From JAZDJJ01 sp043804035 (GTDB lineage Bacteria > Bacteroidota > Bacteroidia > Palsa-948): a stretch of 23,966 nt of DNA. The notes beneath the pieces are model-generated. The model saw nothing but the letters and a program-made list of their open reading frames with translations, had not been told where the DNA came from and did not search any database. The DNA lies in assembly GCA_043804035.1 (NCBI GenBank), contig JAZDJJ010000119.1:1-23966 (forward strand), given 5' to 3'. This document shows, one piece after another, positions 1-8,159 of the stretch. How positions within the stretch are numbered: the stretch's first letter is position 1; each line of letters starts with the position of its first letter. The translations under genes were made by a program, and so were the position numbers.

Positions 1-77
1 ATTCTTTTTTCTTTTTCATTTAATAACGGTAGTAATTTGCCATACTTCTTTTTTAAAAGAGTTTCTGTTGTTTGCAT
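1..77 (-). CDS. N-terminal fragment of a probable transposase (ISAzo13-like), runs off left edge
   Basis: Reading leftwards from an ATG at 77 gives 25 residues with no stop before the window edge. The peptide begins MQTTETLLKKKYG and continues with KLLPLLNEKEKR. A short helical start followed by a LLPLLNE-K/R-R stretch resembles the N terminus of ISAzo13-family (Rhodopirellula-type) transposases, which read about A/LLPxLNERQRR at this point. This is family knowledge from memory and the fragment is short, so the assignment is tentative. An 11-bp inverted repeat overlaps the start codon. If right, an insertion sequence lies just left of the window and ends near position 100. Confidence 0.45.
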   Translation of the reverse strand, partial: MQTTETLLKKKYGKLLPLLNEKEKR

Positions 78-102
78 ACATTTGTTTTTGCAACAAATGT
101 AT
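76..102. repeat. 11-bp perfect inverted repeat over the transposase start
   Basis: ATACATTTGTT (76–86) and its exact complement AACAAATGTAT (92–102) are separated by 5 bases. On the minus strand the hairpin would sit in the leader and reach the first bases of the transposase start codon. It could be a translation-limiting leader hairpin or part of the element's end. The structure is seen directly; the role is inferred. Confidence 0.5.
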
Positions 103-216
103 AGTTTATTTCGTTACAGTGACTTAGTGGCATAAATTTTAGTTTATAAATGAATGTTTGCGTAAGTCCTATATCCATTAAACGTTTAGGATACCATTGA
201 TATAAAATTTATGTAC

Positions 217-244
217 GTTTGTTATTCATTATTCGTTCTTCAAC
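217..244. repeat. Degenerate heptanucleotide array
   Basis: Four consecutive 7-mers read GTTTGTT, ATTCATT, ATTCGTT, CTTCAAC. The period of 7 and the ATTC/ATTG core match the clearer arrays at 8202 and 18180. It lies about 120 bases upstream of the lipoprotein start at 364. The match is weak on its own and is listed because of the better copies elsewhere. Confidence 0.3.
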
Positions 245-363
245 TTTACCCACAAGTATTGAGAATCTACTTGTCGCTCGTGATAAAAAAACAATTTTTT
301 AAACCGCCATTAAGTGAGTTAACAGCAATCACAAACAACGACTTTTGCTCCAAAGACACAAAA

Positions 364-1149
364 ATGAAAATTAAAAAAATAACAATTACAATATTTTTAC
401 TTTTTGCAGTTTTGTTATGCAGTTGCTCACATTATTATTATATGTCCAATATTCAAAATGTCCCTTTGTTCAAAGAAAAAAATGAATGTCGTCTTTCTTT
501 AGCAGCGGCAGCAGGAGAAGAAATTTCCGGCACCGAAGTTCAAGGCGCATACTCTGTTACCGATAATTTTGCTATTATGACAAATTTTATGTTGGCAGAA
601 AGCGGAGATAATTCCAAAAATAATTGGGGAAAAGGAAATTACATAGATGGGGCAATCGGATATTATAAGCCATTAGACGAATTTGCGGTGTTTGAAATTT
701 ATGGAGGTTTTGGAGCAAGCAAACAACATCATCAATACGCAAATAATAACTATAATAACGGTACATCTGACTTATCATTTACAAAATTATTTCTTCAACC
801 CTCTATAGGATTGACATTTAATGCATTTGATATTGCGCTATCTACTCGTATTTGTAATTTATCATTTTTCAAAATAGACAATCAAATTGATAAGCGAAAT
901 AGTGAGTTTTATTATCTTGATACGATTGCTCAAAACAGAAATTCTTATCTTTTAGAAACGGCTCTTACCATTCGTGGAGGATGGAAGTATGTAAAAGTGC
1001 AATTGCAGTTTGGAGGGTTAAAAAACTTTACTAATCCGAATTTGCGTTTCGAAACTCATTACGGCAGTATCAGTTTATACATTACCATTGCAAAAAGGTA
1101 TGGAAATATGTTCCGAAAAAAAACCGATAAATACAACAGAAACAAGTAA
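364..1149 (+). CDS. Putative outer-membrane lipoprotein with beta-barrel-like body
   Basis: A 261-residue protein of unknown function. The reading frame is open from 211, but the start at 364 is preferred because it begins directly with a classic lipoprotein signal: MKIKKI, a hydrophobic stretch (residues about 6–20) and a lipobox ending LLCSC, giving an acylated Cys near residue 20 or 22. The 51 residues read upstream are not signal-like. After the signal comes an HYYY segment and then alternating hydrophobic/polar strands rich in Gly and aromatic residues (for example IYGGFGASK, ALTIRGGWKY), typical of small Bacteroidetes outer-membrane barrels. The Lys/Arg-rich tail is probably periplasmic. 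No enzyme motif is visible. It stands alone between the transposase fragment and a convergent gene. Confidence 0.75.
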   Translation: MKIKKITITIFLLFAVLLCSCSHYYYMSNIQNVPLFKEKNECRLSLAAAAGEEISGTEVQGAYSVTDNFAIMTNFMLAESGDNSKNNWGKGNYIDGAIGYYKPLDEFAVFEIYGGFGASKQHHQYANNNYNNGTSDLSFTKLFLQPSIGLTFNAFDIALSTRICNLSFFKIDNQIDKRNSEFYYLDTIAQNRNSYLLETALTIRGGWKYVKVQLQFGGLKNFTNPNLRFETHYGSISLYITIAKRYGNMFRKKTDKYNRNK

Positions 1150-1231
1150 CGATATACGACAGTACGAATAGACAAGACATTACAACAAGCAAATAGAATG
1201 GGGCTATGTTAAAAATTAATGAATTTGTATC

Positions 1232-1918
1232 TTATTGTAGTTTTTTGCGTAAGTCATAATAAAGTTCTTTCCAAAAGATGATTGCCTTAATGTCGTAAAT
1301 GGGTGAATTAAATTTTTTACCAATAAGCTTATTATTTATTATCATCATACGGTAACCAACATCTGCACCTACGCCAAACCACTTAAAAATCTTGTAATGC
1401 CCTGAAACAGTTGGTTGATACAAGAAAACTATTTTTTTACTTTCAATTTTCTTTTCGCTTTTGTAAATATATTCATATCGTGTATCTCCTATTCCAAAAT
1501 GCAGAGGAATACTGAATTGCCATTTTGTAGTTCTGTAAAAAACATATTCAATATAACTATCAAAATAAACAAAACGTAATGCAGAGTGCAAGGTGTGAGT
1601 ATTACCCAAAGAATCAATAATAATCTTTTCAAAATAAAATGGTGCATTGTTTTTTGTGTTGCTATACGGAGACCTGTTCAACCAACTAATGCCACCACAT
1701 ATTCTGATGCGATTATCAAAATCAACTCCTATATGCATTGAAAAAATTGGCGAACGAAAATTATCAATGAAAGATGATTTAGTGGAAAATCCTCCTATAA
1801 GGCAGGGTTTCTGTTGAAGAGATATTTGTATAGAGTCAATGATTTGACATTTCACATCTTCACCTCTCCAAAGGGAAGAAATAAAAAATAAAAAATAAAA
1901 AATAAAAAACCTTGACAT
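1232..1918 (-). CDS. Putative secreted outer-membrane beta-barrel protein
   Basis: A 228-residue protein of unrecognised family. The N terminus MSRFFIFYFLFFISS is a signal peptide whose hydrophobic core is encoded by four tandem copies of a 7-bp unit (1881–1908). The mature part has alternating amphipathic strands with aromatic girdles (IEYVFYRTTKWQFSIPLHFGI; shown here only to 20 residues: IEYVFYRTTKWQFSIPLHFG) and a Gly-rich closing segment (KWFGVGADVGYRM), as expected for a small porin-like fold. It starts 12 bases after the ispG stop on the same strand and so is probably co-transcribed with ispG, although no functional link to isoprenoid synthesis is apparent. Because the repeat period is not a multiple of three, any gain or loss of a unit would put the rest of the gene out of frame. 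Confidence 0.65.
   Translation of the reverse strand: MSRFFIFYFLFFISSLWRGEDVKCQIIDSIQISLQQKPCLIGGFSTKSSFIDNFRSPIFSMHIGVDFDNRIRICGGISWLNRSPYSNTKNNAPFYFEKIIIDSLGNTHTLHSALRFVYFDSYIEYVFYRTTKWQFSIPLHFGIGDTRYEYIYKSEKKIESKKIVFLYQPTVSGHYKIFKWFGVGADVGYRMMIINNKLIGKKFNSPIYDIKAIIFWKELYYDLRKKLQ
1881..1908 (-). repeat. Four perfect 7-bp tandem repeats inside a signal-peptide coding region
   Basis: ATAAAAA is repeated exactly four times on the plus strand (1881–1887, 1888–1894, 1895–1901, 1902–1908), that is TTTTTAT read in the gene's direction. It covers roughly codons 4–13 of the 228-residue gene and encodes Phe/Ile/Tyr/Leu of the signal core. A one-unit change shifts the frame by one, the usual design of slipped-strand phase-variable loci. 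Confidence 0.85.
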
Positions 1919-1930
1919 ACTAATAATGTA

Positions 1931-3889
1931 TTATTTCTCTATCCAGTCATTATTTTCTTTAATCAACATTATCAATTCATCTACGGCTATATTAACGGGA
2001 ATATTTTTTTTCACAATTTCTTTTCCTTTATATAAAGTGATTTTCCCTGCTCCGGTTCCCACATAACCGTAATCAGCATCAGCCATTTCGCCGGGTCCAT
2101 TCACTATACATCCCATAATACCGATTTTTATTCCTTTAAGATGAAAAGTATGAGCACGAATTTTTGCAGTAGTTTCCTGTAAATTAAAAAGTGTTCTTCC
2201 GCAGGATGGGCAAGAGATGTATTCTGTTTGGGAAATGCGGGTGCGTGTTGCCTGTAAAATTCCAAAAGCGGTAGAGTTAATTAGTTTATGGTTTGTGGTA
2301 CATTTAATCCAGACACCATCACCAAAGCCGTCTATCAATAATGCGCCAATGTCAGTTGAAGAATAAAGTTGAAACTTTTCTTCAGGTAAGTCAATATAAT
2401 TTCTTTTGATAATTACAGGCACTGTGCAATTCTCTTTCAATAATTCAAAAAACATTCTTCTTTGCTCAGCCATTCCGTGTTCATTATTCGTTTCAAAAAC
2501 TAATACAACAGTTTCGTCCAAATGACGAATATTAAATGATGAACAACAAATTGTTTCCAAATCAACCACAATAAAATTCAATTCATTACTTATTGTACCA
2601 TTTTTTTTATTTTCAAAATATTCATTTCCATAAAAGAGAGGATATACACGAGTTTTGTTTTTAATCTTTGTAAAAATTCGTGAATTATAAATCAATCCTA
2701 ATGTTTTTGGTATTTCAAGATCAATATCAGTATCTCCAAGATAAATGTAATCGCATGCTTGTTCGGCAAAATTCCATTTATTTAATTTTTTAGAGTAAGA
2801 ATATCCGACATGGTTCATGCAGAACAGAATATTATTTTGTTCCACACAAGAAAAATCTGCAATCACACATGGAACATTTTGTCCGCCAATATTGACAACA
2901 GAATTTGTTTTTCTACGGGAATATTCAAATGGTGAAAATCTTAAATCTTTAACTTTGGATTCCAAGTCAATTATTGCTTTATGATTTGTTCTTTTAAAAT
3001 ATCTTTCAATTAAATTCTTTGCAACAGGAATTTCAAATTCAGGTTCTTCGGTGAGCGAAATGCGAATAGTATCTCCCAATCCATCTTCCAATAATGTTCC
3101 TATTCCTACTGCAGATTTTATTCTTCCATCTTTTCCATCGCCTGCTTCGGTAACGCCGAGATGTAGCGGATAATTTCTTCCTGTCTTCATCATATTATGA
3201 ACAAGCAAACGATATGCCTGTACCATCACCAGCGGATTGCTGGCTTTCATTGAAAGAACGATAGAGAAATATTTTTCTTCTTCACAGATGCGGACAAACT
3301 CCATCGCGCTTTCCACCATTCCGAGCGGAGTATCACCATAACGACTCAAAATTCTATCGGAAAGTGAACCGTGATTCGTTCCGATGCGCATGGCTGTTCC
3401 ATATTCTTTGCAAATTTTTATGAGTGGTAAAAAAGATTCACGGATTTTTTCTATCTCCTCATCGTAATTTTTATCAGAGTAGTCAATGTGCTTAAACTTT
3501 TTTTTGTCGGTATAATTGCCGGGGTTTACTCTGACTTTTTCAACGATGCGAGCAGCAGTTTCAGCAACATTAGGAGTAAAATGAATATCGGCGCAAATGG
3601 GAGTGTTGTATCCGCGATTGTTCAATTCTTTTTTTATGTTTTCTAAATTTTTAGATTCGTTGATACTTGGCGTAGTTATCCGAACTAATTCGCATCCTGC
3701 TTTAATCATGCGGATACTTTGTTCTACGGTTTTAATCGTATCCATCGTATCAGTTGTAGTCATTGACTGAATGCGGATGGGATTATCACCACCAATTCCC
3801 AAATCACCAACCATCACTTCACGGGTTTTGAAACGTGAGTATTCAAAAAAAGAATTACAATAGATAATATTATTTTTAACCGAAATCAT
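1931..3889 (-). CDS. ispG: 4-hydroxy-3-methylbut-2-enyl-diphosphate synthase, long Bacteroidetes/Chlorobi form
   Basis: IspG (GcpE) catalyses the penultimate MEP-pathway step, reductive conversion of MEcPP to HMBPP, using a [4Fe-4S] cluster. The 652-residue protein has the N-terminal TIM barrel (motifs PIRIQSMTTTDT, ADIHFTPNVA, RVNPGNY, MRIGTNHGSLS, GVTEAGDGKDGRIKSAVGIG) and a C-terminal cluster domain with CPSC (about residues 560–563), a third Cys at about 594 and the ligand Glu in CIVNGPGE (about 601). Proteobacterial IspG is about 370 residues; the extra 250–270 residues between barrel and cluster domain form the insertion domain known in Bacteroidetes, Chlorobi and plants. The open frame extends to a TTG at 3898, but the ATG at 3889 is preferred. 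A TATTTTTG element lies just upstream (3896–3903). It shares a short intergenic region with the divergent sigma-factor gene. Confidence 0.97.
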   Translation of the reverse strand: MISVKNNIIYCNSFFEYSRFKTREVMVGDLGIGGDNPIRIQSMTTTDTMDTIKTVEQSIRMIKAGCELVRITTPSINESKNLENIKKELNNRGYNTPICADIHFTPNVAETAARIVEKVRVNPGNYTDKKKFKHIDYSDKNYDEEIEKIRESFLPLIKICKEYGTAMRIGTNHGSLSDRILSRYGDTPLGMVESAMEFVRICEEEKYFSIVLSMKASNPLVMVQAYRLLVHNMMKTGRNYPLHLGVTEAGDGKDGRIKSAVGIGTLLEDGLGDTIRISLTEEPEFEIPVAKNLIERYFKRTNHKAIIDLESKVKDLRFSPFEYSRRKTNSVVNIGGQNVPCVIADFSCVEQNNILFCMNHVGYSYSKKLNKWNFAEQACDYIYLGDTDIDLEIPKTLGLIYNSRIFTKIKNKTRVYPLFYGNEYFENKKNGTISNELNFIVVDLETICCSSFNIRHLDETVVLVFETNNEHGMAEQRRMFFELLKENCTVPVIIKRNYIDLPEEKFQLYSSTDIGALLIDGFGDGVWIKCTTNHKLINSTAFGILQATRTRISQTEYISCPSCGRTLFNLQETTAKIRAHTFHLKGIKIGIMGCIVNGPGEMADADYGYVGTGAGKITLYKGKEIVKKNIPVNIAVDELIMLIKENNDWIEK

Positions 3890-4028
3890 ACGATACAAAA
3901 ATAGTGTATATTTATTTTGAATATAGAGTATATATGTTTCCTAAAAAAATTCATCTTCAACCCAACTTTTTGTCTTTTTCTTTCGTATATATAATTGAGA
4001 AGATTTATTTTTATATTTTTAGTTTCAA

Positions 4029-4595
4029 ATGCATATAGAACTTGACTTAATAACTGCGTGTATAAACCGTGAGCGTAAAGCGGAATATGAACTCTATAAG
4101 ATATCTTACAATTATCTGATGAGTATTTGTTTCCGATACACTAATTCACGGGAAGATGCAGAAGAAATGCTTAATATATGTTTTTTGAAAATACTGCATA
4201 ATCTTAATAAATATAAACCCGAAAATTCATTTATAGTATGGATAAGAAAAATAATGATAAACGTAATAATTGACAAATACAGAAAAAATAAAAAACACAA
4301 TGAACACGTTGAGTATGTAGGAGAATATGCCGAAACAAGTGATTATACAGAACAAAACCATGTGATAACGAAAATGAATGTTGAACAAATTCATGAACTA
4401 ATAATGAAACTGCCACCTGTAAGTCAGCAAGTTTTTAATCTTTATGTGATTGACGGATTTGCTCACAAGGAAATTGCTGATATGCTTGACATATCGGAAG
4501 GAACCTCAAAATGGCATTTGAATTTTTCGCGGAATAAATTAAAAGAAATGATAACAAAAATAAATAAAACATCTTCTTTATCAATTGTATCATGA
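4029..4595 (+). CDS. ECF-type RNA polymerase sigma factor
   Basis: A 188-residue sigma-70 family factor of the extracytoplasmic-function class. Region 2 spans about residues 20–86 (core-binding and -10 recognition, with FRYTNSREDAEEMLNICFLK and WIRKIMINVIIDKYRK), followed by a polar linker and region 4 at about 120–175 with the helix-turn-helix GFAHKEIADMLDISEGTSKW. Sigma regions 1.1 and 3 are absent, as usual in ECF factors. Its stop overlaps the start of the next gene (ATGA at 4592–4595), so the two are translationally coupled. The partner has a single membrane span, so the pair fits a sigma/membrane-regulator module. The signal and regulon cannot be read from the sequence. Confidence 0.93.
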   Translation: MHIELDLITACINRERKAEYELYKISYNYLMSICFRYTNSREDAEEMLNICFLKILHNLNKYKPENSFIVWIRKIMINVIIDKYRKNKKHNEHVEYVGEYAETSDYTEQNHVITKMNVEQIHELIMKLPPVSQQVFNLYVIDGFAHKEIADMLDISEGTSKWHLNFSRNKLKEMITKINKTSSLSIVS

Positions 4596-5989
4596 AACAA
4601 CAAGAAAAATTTGACGACATCATACGTCAGAAGTTCGCTGAAAAAGAATTTCTTTTCAACGAAGAAAACTGGGAAAAAGCAGAAAAAATGATTGATTCTG
4701 CTGCACGAATAAAAAGTATAGTAAAATGGTCAGCCGTTTTTTCGGTTGGGATTTTTATCGGAGCTGCTCTGATGCTTCCTTTTGTGGTGAAGATGAATGA
4801 TGAGAGCACTAAAAAGATTTCTCAATCAGAAATAAATAAAAAAGATTTTCGCGAGGAAAAAATAATTACTAAGTCAGATGATTATCAACAAACTGAAAAT
4901 ATAATTCAGCCGGAAACAAAAGAAGAAAATCTTCAGGAAGCAAAAATGGTTTTCTCAGATAAGATAAATAAAAAAATACATTCGGCAGAAAAAGAAAATC
5001 TTCAACAAACAAAAATGGTTTTCTCAGATAAGCCAAATCAAAAAATACATTCTGCAGAAAAAGAAAATAAAATTTCAAAAGATGAAAGTAATATGCTGGC
5101 AAATGAAATTTCTTTCCCGAAAAATCAATCTGTCAAAGACGATTTAAAAAACAATAAACAAACAAATACATTTTTGCAAAACACATCAGGCAAAAGTGAT
5201 AATACAGAAAAGAATCTGCAAGAAAATATTTCTTTGGCACCAATTACAAATCAAGCACTTCAAGTGGATGCTTTATCTGTAACTAATATAAATCAGCAAT
5301 CGGATAATATTAAATCAGAAACAAATTCTTCCTCTGTCGTTTCACAAAATAATTCTGCCGAGTTGCCTCTAATACAAAGTAAAGGTCTGGCAAGTGCAAC
5401 TATTTTTTCTATTGATGCAGGAACTGATTTTGCTCTTGGATGGAGTTACAACGATACTATTGAAGCACGCGGATTTAATCCTGTGTTTGGAATTGGAATT
5501 ACACATTACTTTAATCCTCAATGGGTATTGTATTCGGGAATACAATACGGGAGTATTGCTCATTTGGCAATGAGTAAAAAAACATTTTCTACTAAAATTT
5601 TTGAGTTTGGGTGCAGTACCATTGATACTGTGATAGATACAAAATTACTGTATTATGTTGTGTTTCCACTTCAACTTCAATATCATTTTAACTATAAAAA
5701 TTCTATCGGCATTGGCGGCTCTGTATCGTATTTAGTAAATACAAAAAGTAATGTTTACAACAAAACAGATATGATACAAAAAACAAAAACGGGATATTAC
5801 GTAGGTGCTTTCAATCAATGGGATGTAGCATTATCACTTTCGTACCGAAGAACATTTTCAGAAAAATTCAGTGTATCTGTTTTAGCGAATTATGGATTGT
5901 TTGACATTAAAGAAAATTCATTCTTCGCAAGAGAAAAATTTGAACGAAACATAGGATTAAAAATATTATTCAGTTATAATTTATTTTAA
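4592..5989 (+). CDS. Membrane protein with anti-sigma-like N terminus and outer-membrane-barrel-like C terminus
   Basis: A 465-residue protein coupled to the ECF sigma gene by a 4-base overlap. Residues 1–43 are a charged helical cytoplasmic segment (FDDIIRQKFAEKEF, NWEKAEKMI); one transmembrane helix follows at about 45–66 (WSAVFSVGIFIGAALMLPFV). Residues about 70–265 are a low-complexity Lys/Glu/Asn/Gln/Ser-rich stretch including a 23-residue tandem duplication. The last 200 residues look like an outer-membrane porin fold (FSIDAGTDFALGWSYN, YSGIQYGSIAH, IGLKILFSYNLF, with a terminal Phe). Short helix plus single span next to an ECF sigma suggests an anti-sigma role, and the long linker could let an inner-membrane anchor reach a barrel in the outer membrane. 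Similar sigma-linked proteins occur in Bacteroidetes. The function is inferred. Confidence 0.7.
   Translation: MKQQEKFDDIIRQKFAEKEFLFNEENWEKAEKMIDSAARIKSIVKWSAVFSVGIFIGAALMLPFVVKMNDESTKKISQSEINKKDFREEKIITKSDDYQQTENIIQPETKEENLQEAKMVFSDKINKKIHSAEKENLQQTKMVFSDKPNQKIHSAEKENKISKDESNMLANEISFPKNQSVKDDLKNNKQTNTFLQNTSGKSDNTEKNLQENISLAPITNQALQVDALSVTNINQQSDNIKSETNSSSVVSQNNSAELPLIQSKGLASATIFSIDAGTDFALGWSYNDTIEARGFNPVFGIGITHYFNPQWVLYSGIQYGSIAHLAMSKKTFSTKIFEFGCSTIDTVIDTKLLYYVVFPLQLQYHFNYKNSIGIGGSVSYLVNTKSNVYNKTDMIQKTKTGYYVGAFNQWDVALSLSYRRTFSEKFSVSVLANYGLFDIKENSFFAREKFERNIGLKILFSYNLF
4925..5062 (+). repeat. Two tandem 69-bp in-frame units
   Basis: Units at 4925–4993 and 4994–5062 encode near-identical 23-residue blocks, beginning ENLQEAKMVFSDK and ENLQQTKMVFSDK and each ending KIHSAEK. 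The unit length is a multiple of three, so copy-number change would alter linker length without breaking the frame. It lies in the periplasmic linker of the sigma-coupled membrane protein. Confidence 0.9.
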
Positions 5990-6078
5990 TAATTCAGACA
6001 CAAACAAATTAGAGCGAACACAAACAGACAAGAATCCGAAAAGATTTATTTATGGACAATTCTAAAAATACAAACAAA

Positions 6079-6165
6079 CGTCATTGCGAGGGAGGAACGG
6101 CCGAAGTAATCTCTTTCCTTATTAGAGATTGTTTCCCATTCGCTTCAATCCGTGTTTCAATGACG
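6079..6165. repeat. Palindromic dispersed repeat (CGTCATTGCGAG type)
   Basis: The 87-bp element starts CGTCATTG (6079–6086) and ends with the complement CAATGACG (6158–6165). Inside, GAAGTAATCTCT pairs with AGAGATTGTTTC allowing mismatches. This CGTCATTGCGAG…GAAG-AATCTC pattern is a widespread intergenic palindrome in many bacteria (from general knowledge). The right arm contains the ATG used by the PKD lipoprotein gene. Confidence 0.75.
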
Positions 6166-7296
6166 AGACCAATTAATATTCTTTGCTTGTTTGCTTTATT
6201 GCTGATTTCTTCTTGCAAAAAAGAATATCCGCCAACTTCTTCAAATGGAAATCCTGTATTTTATTTTAATGGAACTATCAATGGAAATCCTGTGAACATA
6301 CAAGCGGGAATAAATAATTATTATATGTATTCATCGTTCAATCAGGATTCAACTGGTCTTTATGTTTTTTCAGGCGACTTAAAACAAAGTAATTACACCA
6401 GCAATAATAAAATTCAGTTTCAGATAAATGATTTCCAAACATCAGCGATAAATGCACCAATTGTGATTGACTCTTTATTGTCTGATTATTATCCAATTCA
6501 AGTACCACCTCCTGATATTAAACAAATCGTATATACAGTAAATTTCACTTCTATTCCTAATGATTCATCGGCTTTAACATATTCATGGAATTTTGGAGAT
6601 GGCACAACTTCTTCCTCTGCAAATCCATCACATGTTTATTCTCGTCCTGGAATTTATCATGTTTTTCTTCTCATCACATATTCCGGTTCTTGTGTAAGCA
6701 GCATTGATGCTGAAGTAAAAGTGGGCATTCCCAGTGCGGATTGCAGGGCAACTATTATAAATTCTACGGATAGCAACACAAATGCGATTTCATTTTCGGC
6801 ACTTGCAACAGGCACTCCTCCTTTCACTTATTTTTGGAAGTTTGGAGATGGAACCACAGCTACTTTACAAAATATTACACATATTTATTCTATTTCTGGT
6901 CTTCGTAAAGTGCATTTGAAAGTGAAAGATGCTAACAATTATATTGCTAATACCTATAAATATGTTTCTACACAAAATTATTCCGGATGTATGACAAACC
7001 TTGATTTTGAAGTAAACGTAGATTCAATATATATTCCAAACCCATCTCCACCACCTCCGTTCCATAATGTTACAATAACATGGACAGATAATGCGGGAGT
7101 TGTTTATGATTCAAATAATTCTTTTCAACCAAACGATAGTTATTTTCAGATTGTCTCTGTTGAAGATTATTTAAAAAATCAAAACAATCAACCCACAAAA
7201 AAGTTGCATGTAAAATTTAAATGCCAAGTATTTAATGGAAGTAATTCTTTGCAAATTGATAATGGAGATGCAGTAATTGCAGTTTCTTATAAATAG
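6160..7296 (+). CDS. PKD-domain surface lipoprotein
   Basis: A 378-residue lipoprotein of unknown specific role. The frame is open from 6052, but the 36 residues upstream are encoded by a palindromic repeat. Starting at ATG 6160 gives MTRPINILCLFALLLISSC, a good lipoprotein signal with Cys19. Two PKD domains follow: about residues 122–190 (YSWNFGDGTTSSSANPSHVY) and 195–270 (YFWKFGDGTTATLQNITHIY), each with the WxFGDG core and HxYxxxGxxxV end. PKD domains are Ig-like modules common in Bacteroidetes surface proteins. The last 100 residues include a Pro-rich segment (NPSPPPPF) and a beta-rich tail. It is convergent with kdsB. First residues MTR come from the repeat itself. Confidence 0.85.
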   Translation: MTRPINILCLFALLLISSCKKEYPPTSSNGNPVFYFNGTINGNPVNIQAGINNYYMYSSFNQDSTGLYVFSGDLKQSNYTSNNKIQFQINDFQTSAINAPIVIDSLLSDYYPIQVPPPDIKQIVYTVNFTSIPNDSSALTYSWNFGDGTTSSSANPSHVYSRPGIYHVFLLITYSGSCVSSIDAEVKVGIPSADCRATIINSTDSNTNAISFSALATGTPPFTYFWKFGDGTTATLQNITHIYSISGLRKVHLKVKDANNYIANTYKYVSTQNYSGCMTNLDFEVNVDSIYIPNPSPPPPFHNVTITWTDNAGVVYDSNNSFQPNDSYFQIVSVEDYLKNQNNQPTKKLHVKFKCQVFNGSNSLQIDNGDAVIAVSYK

Positions 7297-7349
7297 GGTA
7301 TGGGGCTTTAACCATAACGCTAATAAAATGGCAAGGTTTGACATATACC

Positions 7350-8114
7350 CTAACTGCCAATTGTCAAATTTTTTAAATCTTCCGGTGTATCTATAGATTG
7401 TGATTCGTGTTCCGTAAATTCAATCGTAATACGATACCCGTTTTCTAACCAACGCAGTTGTTCCAGCGATTCTGCCATTTCAAGTGGTGATGATTTCATC
7501 TTGACAATTTTTGCCAACACATCTGTATGATAACCATAAATACCAATGTGTTTGTAATATGTATGTAGTTTTATCCATTGAGAAAAATCTTTTCGGCGAT
7601 AATATGGAATAGCAGTACGGCTGAAATAAATAGCTTCTTTGTTTTTGTTTATCACCACTTTGATGGTATTATGATCGGTAAGTTCATGGAGGTTATTTAT
7701 TTTTTTTACCAACGTAGCAATTTGTACTTTTTTATTATTAAAACAGTTAGCAACTTTATCAATCTGCTCCGGATGAATGAATGGCTCATCGCCTTGAATA
7801 TTGATGACGGCATCAAAAATATTTCTCTTTTCTCCTTTGAGAAATGGAATACTAATTTTCTGCAACGCATCATAACATCTTTCAGTTCCACATTTGTGTT
7901 CTTTGGAAGTCATCACAACTTTTCCATTAAATTTTTTCACACATTTTTCTATGCGGACATCATCAGTTGCCACAATAACTTCCGAAAGTGATTTTGCTTT
8001 CCTTGCCTGTTCGTACACGCGTTGTATCATGGATTTGCCCGCAATATTTACAAGTGGTTTGCCCGGAAAACGAGTGGATTCGTAACGAGCAGGAATGATT
8101 CCGAGAATATACAT
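7350..8114 (-). CDS. kdsB: 3-deoxy-manno-octulosonate cytidylyltransferase (CMP-Kdo synthetase)
   Basis: KdsB activates Kdo with CTP to CMP-Kdo for lipopolysaccharide inner-core synthesis in the cytoplasm. The 254-residue length is typical (about 245–255). The nucleotide-binding start reads IIPARYESTRFPGKPLVNI. Other family motifs are VATDD, the TSKEHKCGTERC substrate loop (family TS..H.SGT-R), INIQGDEPFI with the metal-binding Asp, YFSRTAIPYYR, HIGIYGYH and ESLEQLRWLENGYRI. It starts 45 bases from a divergently transcribed gene. A TACCTTTG element (TAnnTTTG type) lies on its strand at 8127–8120, 5 bases before the ATG, implying a very short leader. Confidence 0.97.
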   Translation of the reverse strand: MYILGIIPARYESTRFPGKPLVNIAGKSMIQRVYEQARKAKSLSEVIVATDDVRIEKCVKKFNGKVVMTSKEHKCGTERCYDALQKISIPFLKGEKRNIFDAVINIQGDEPFIHPEQIDKVANCFNNKKVQIATLVKKINNLHELTDHNTIKVVINKNKEAIYFSRTAIPYYRRKDFSQWIKLHTYYKHIGIYGYHTDVLAKIVKMKSSPLEMAESLEQLRWLENGYRITIEFTEHESQSIDTPEDLKNLTIGS

Positions 8115-8119
8115 GAAAA

Positions 8120-8155
8120 CAAAGGTATAAGAATTTATGATTTTTCGTAGTTTCG
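8120..8155. promoter_or_regulatory. Candidate divergent -7 elements between kdsB and the DUF1571 gene
   Basis: On the minus strand TACCTTTG (8127–8120) matches the Bacteroidetes -7 consensus TAnnTTTG and lies just upstream of kdsB. On the plus strand TAGTTTCG (8148–8155) matches with one mismatch and lies 4 bases before the ATG at 8160. No clear -33 TTTG is seen for either. If real, both transcripts would be nearly leaderless. Confidence 0.35.
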
Positions 8156-8159
8156 CACT

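Noticed and set aside
211..363. Upstream extension of the first lipoprotein
   Set aside because: The lipoprotein signal starts exactly at 364; the preceding 51 residues would bury it.
1931..3889. IspG as an abnormal fusion
   Set aside because: The 652-residue length is the normal long form known in Bacteroidetes/Chlorobi.
7294..7352. TAGGGTAT/ATACCCTA inverted repeat as terminator between the PKD gene and kdsB
   Set aside because: Eight-bp stem with a loop of over 40 bases and no T run; too weak to call.
7578..7991. 137-residue plus-strand frame
   Set aside because: Fully antisense to kdsB, which has complete family motifs.
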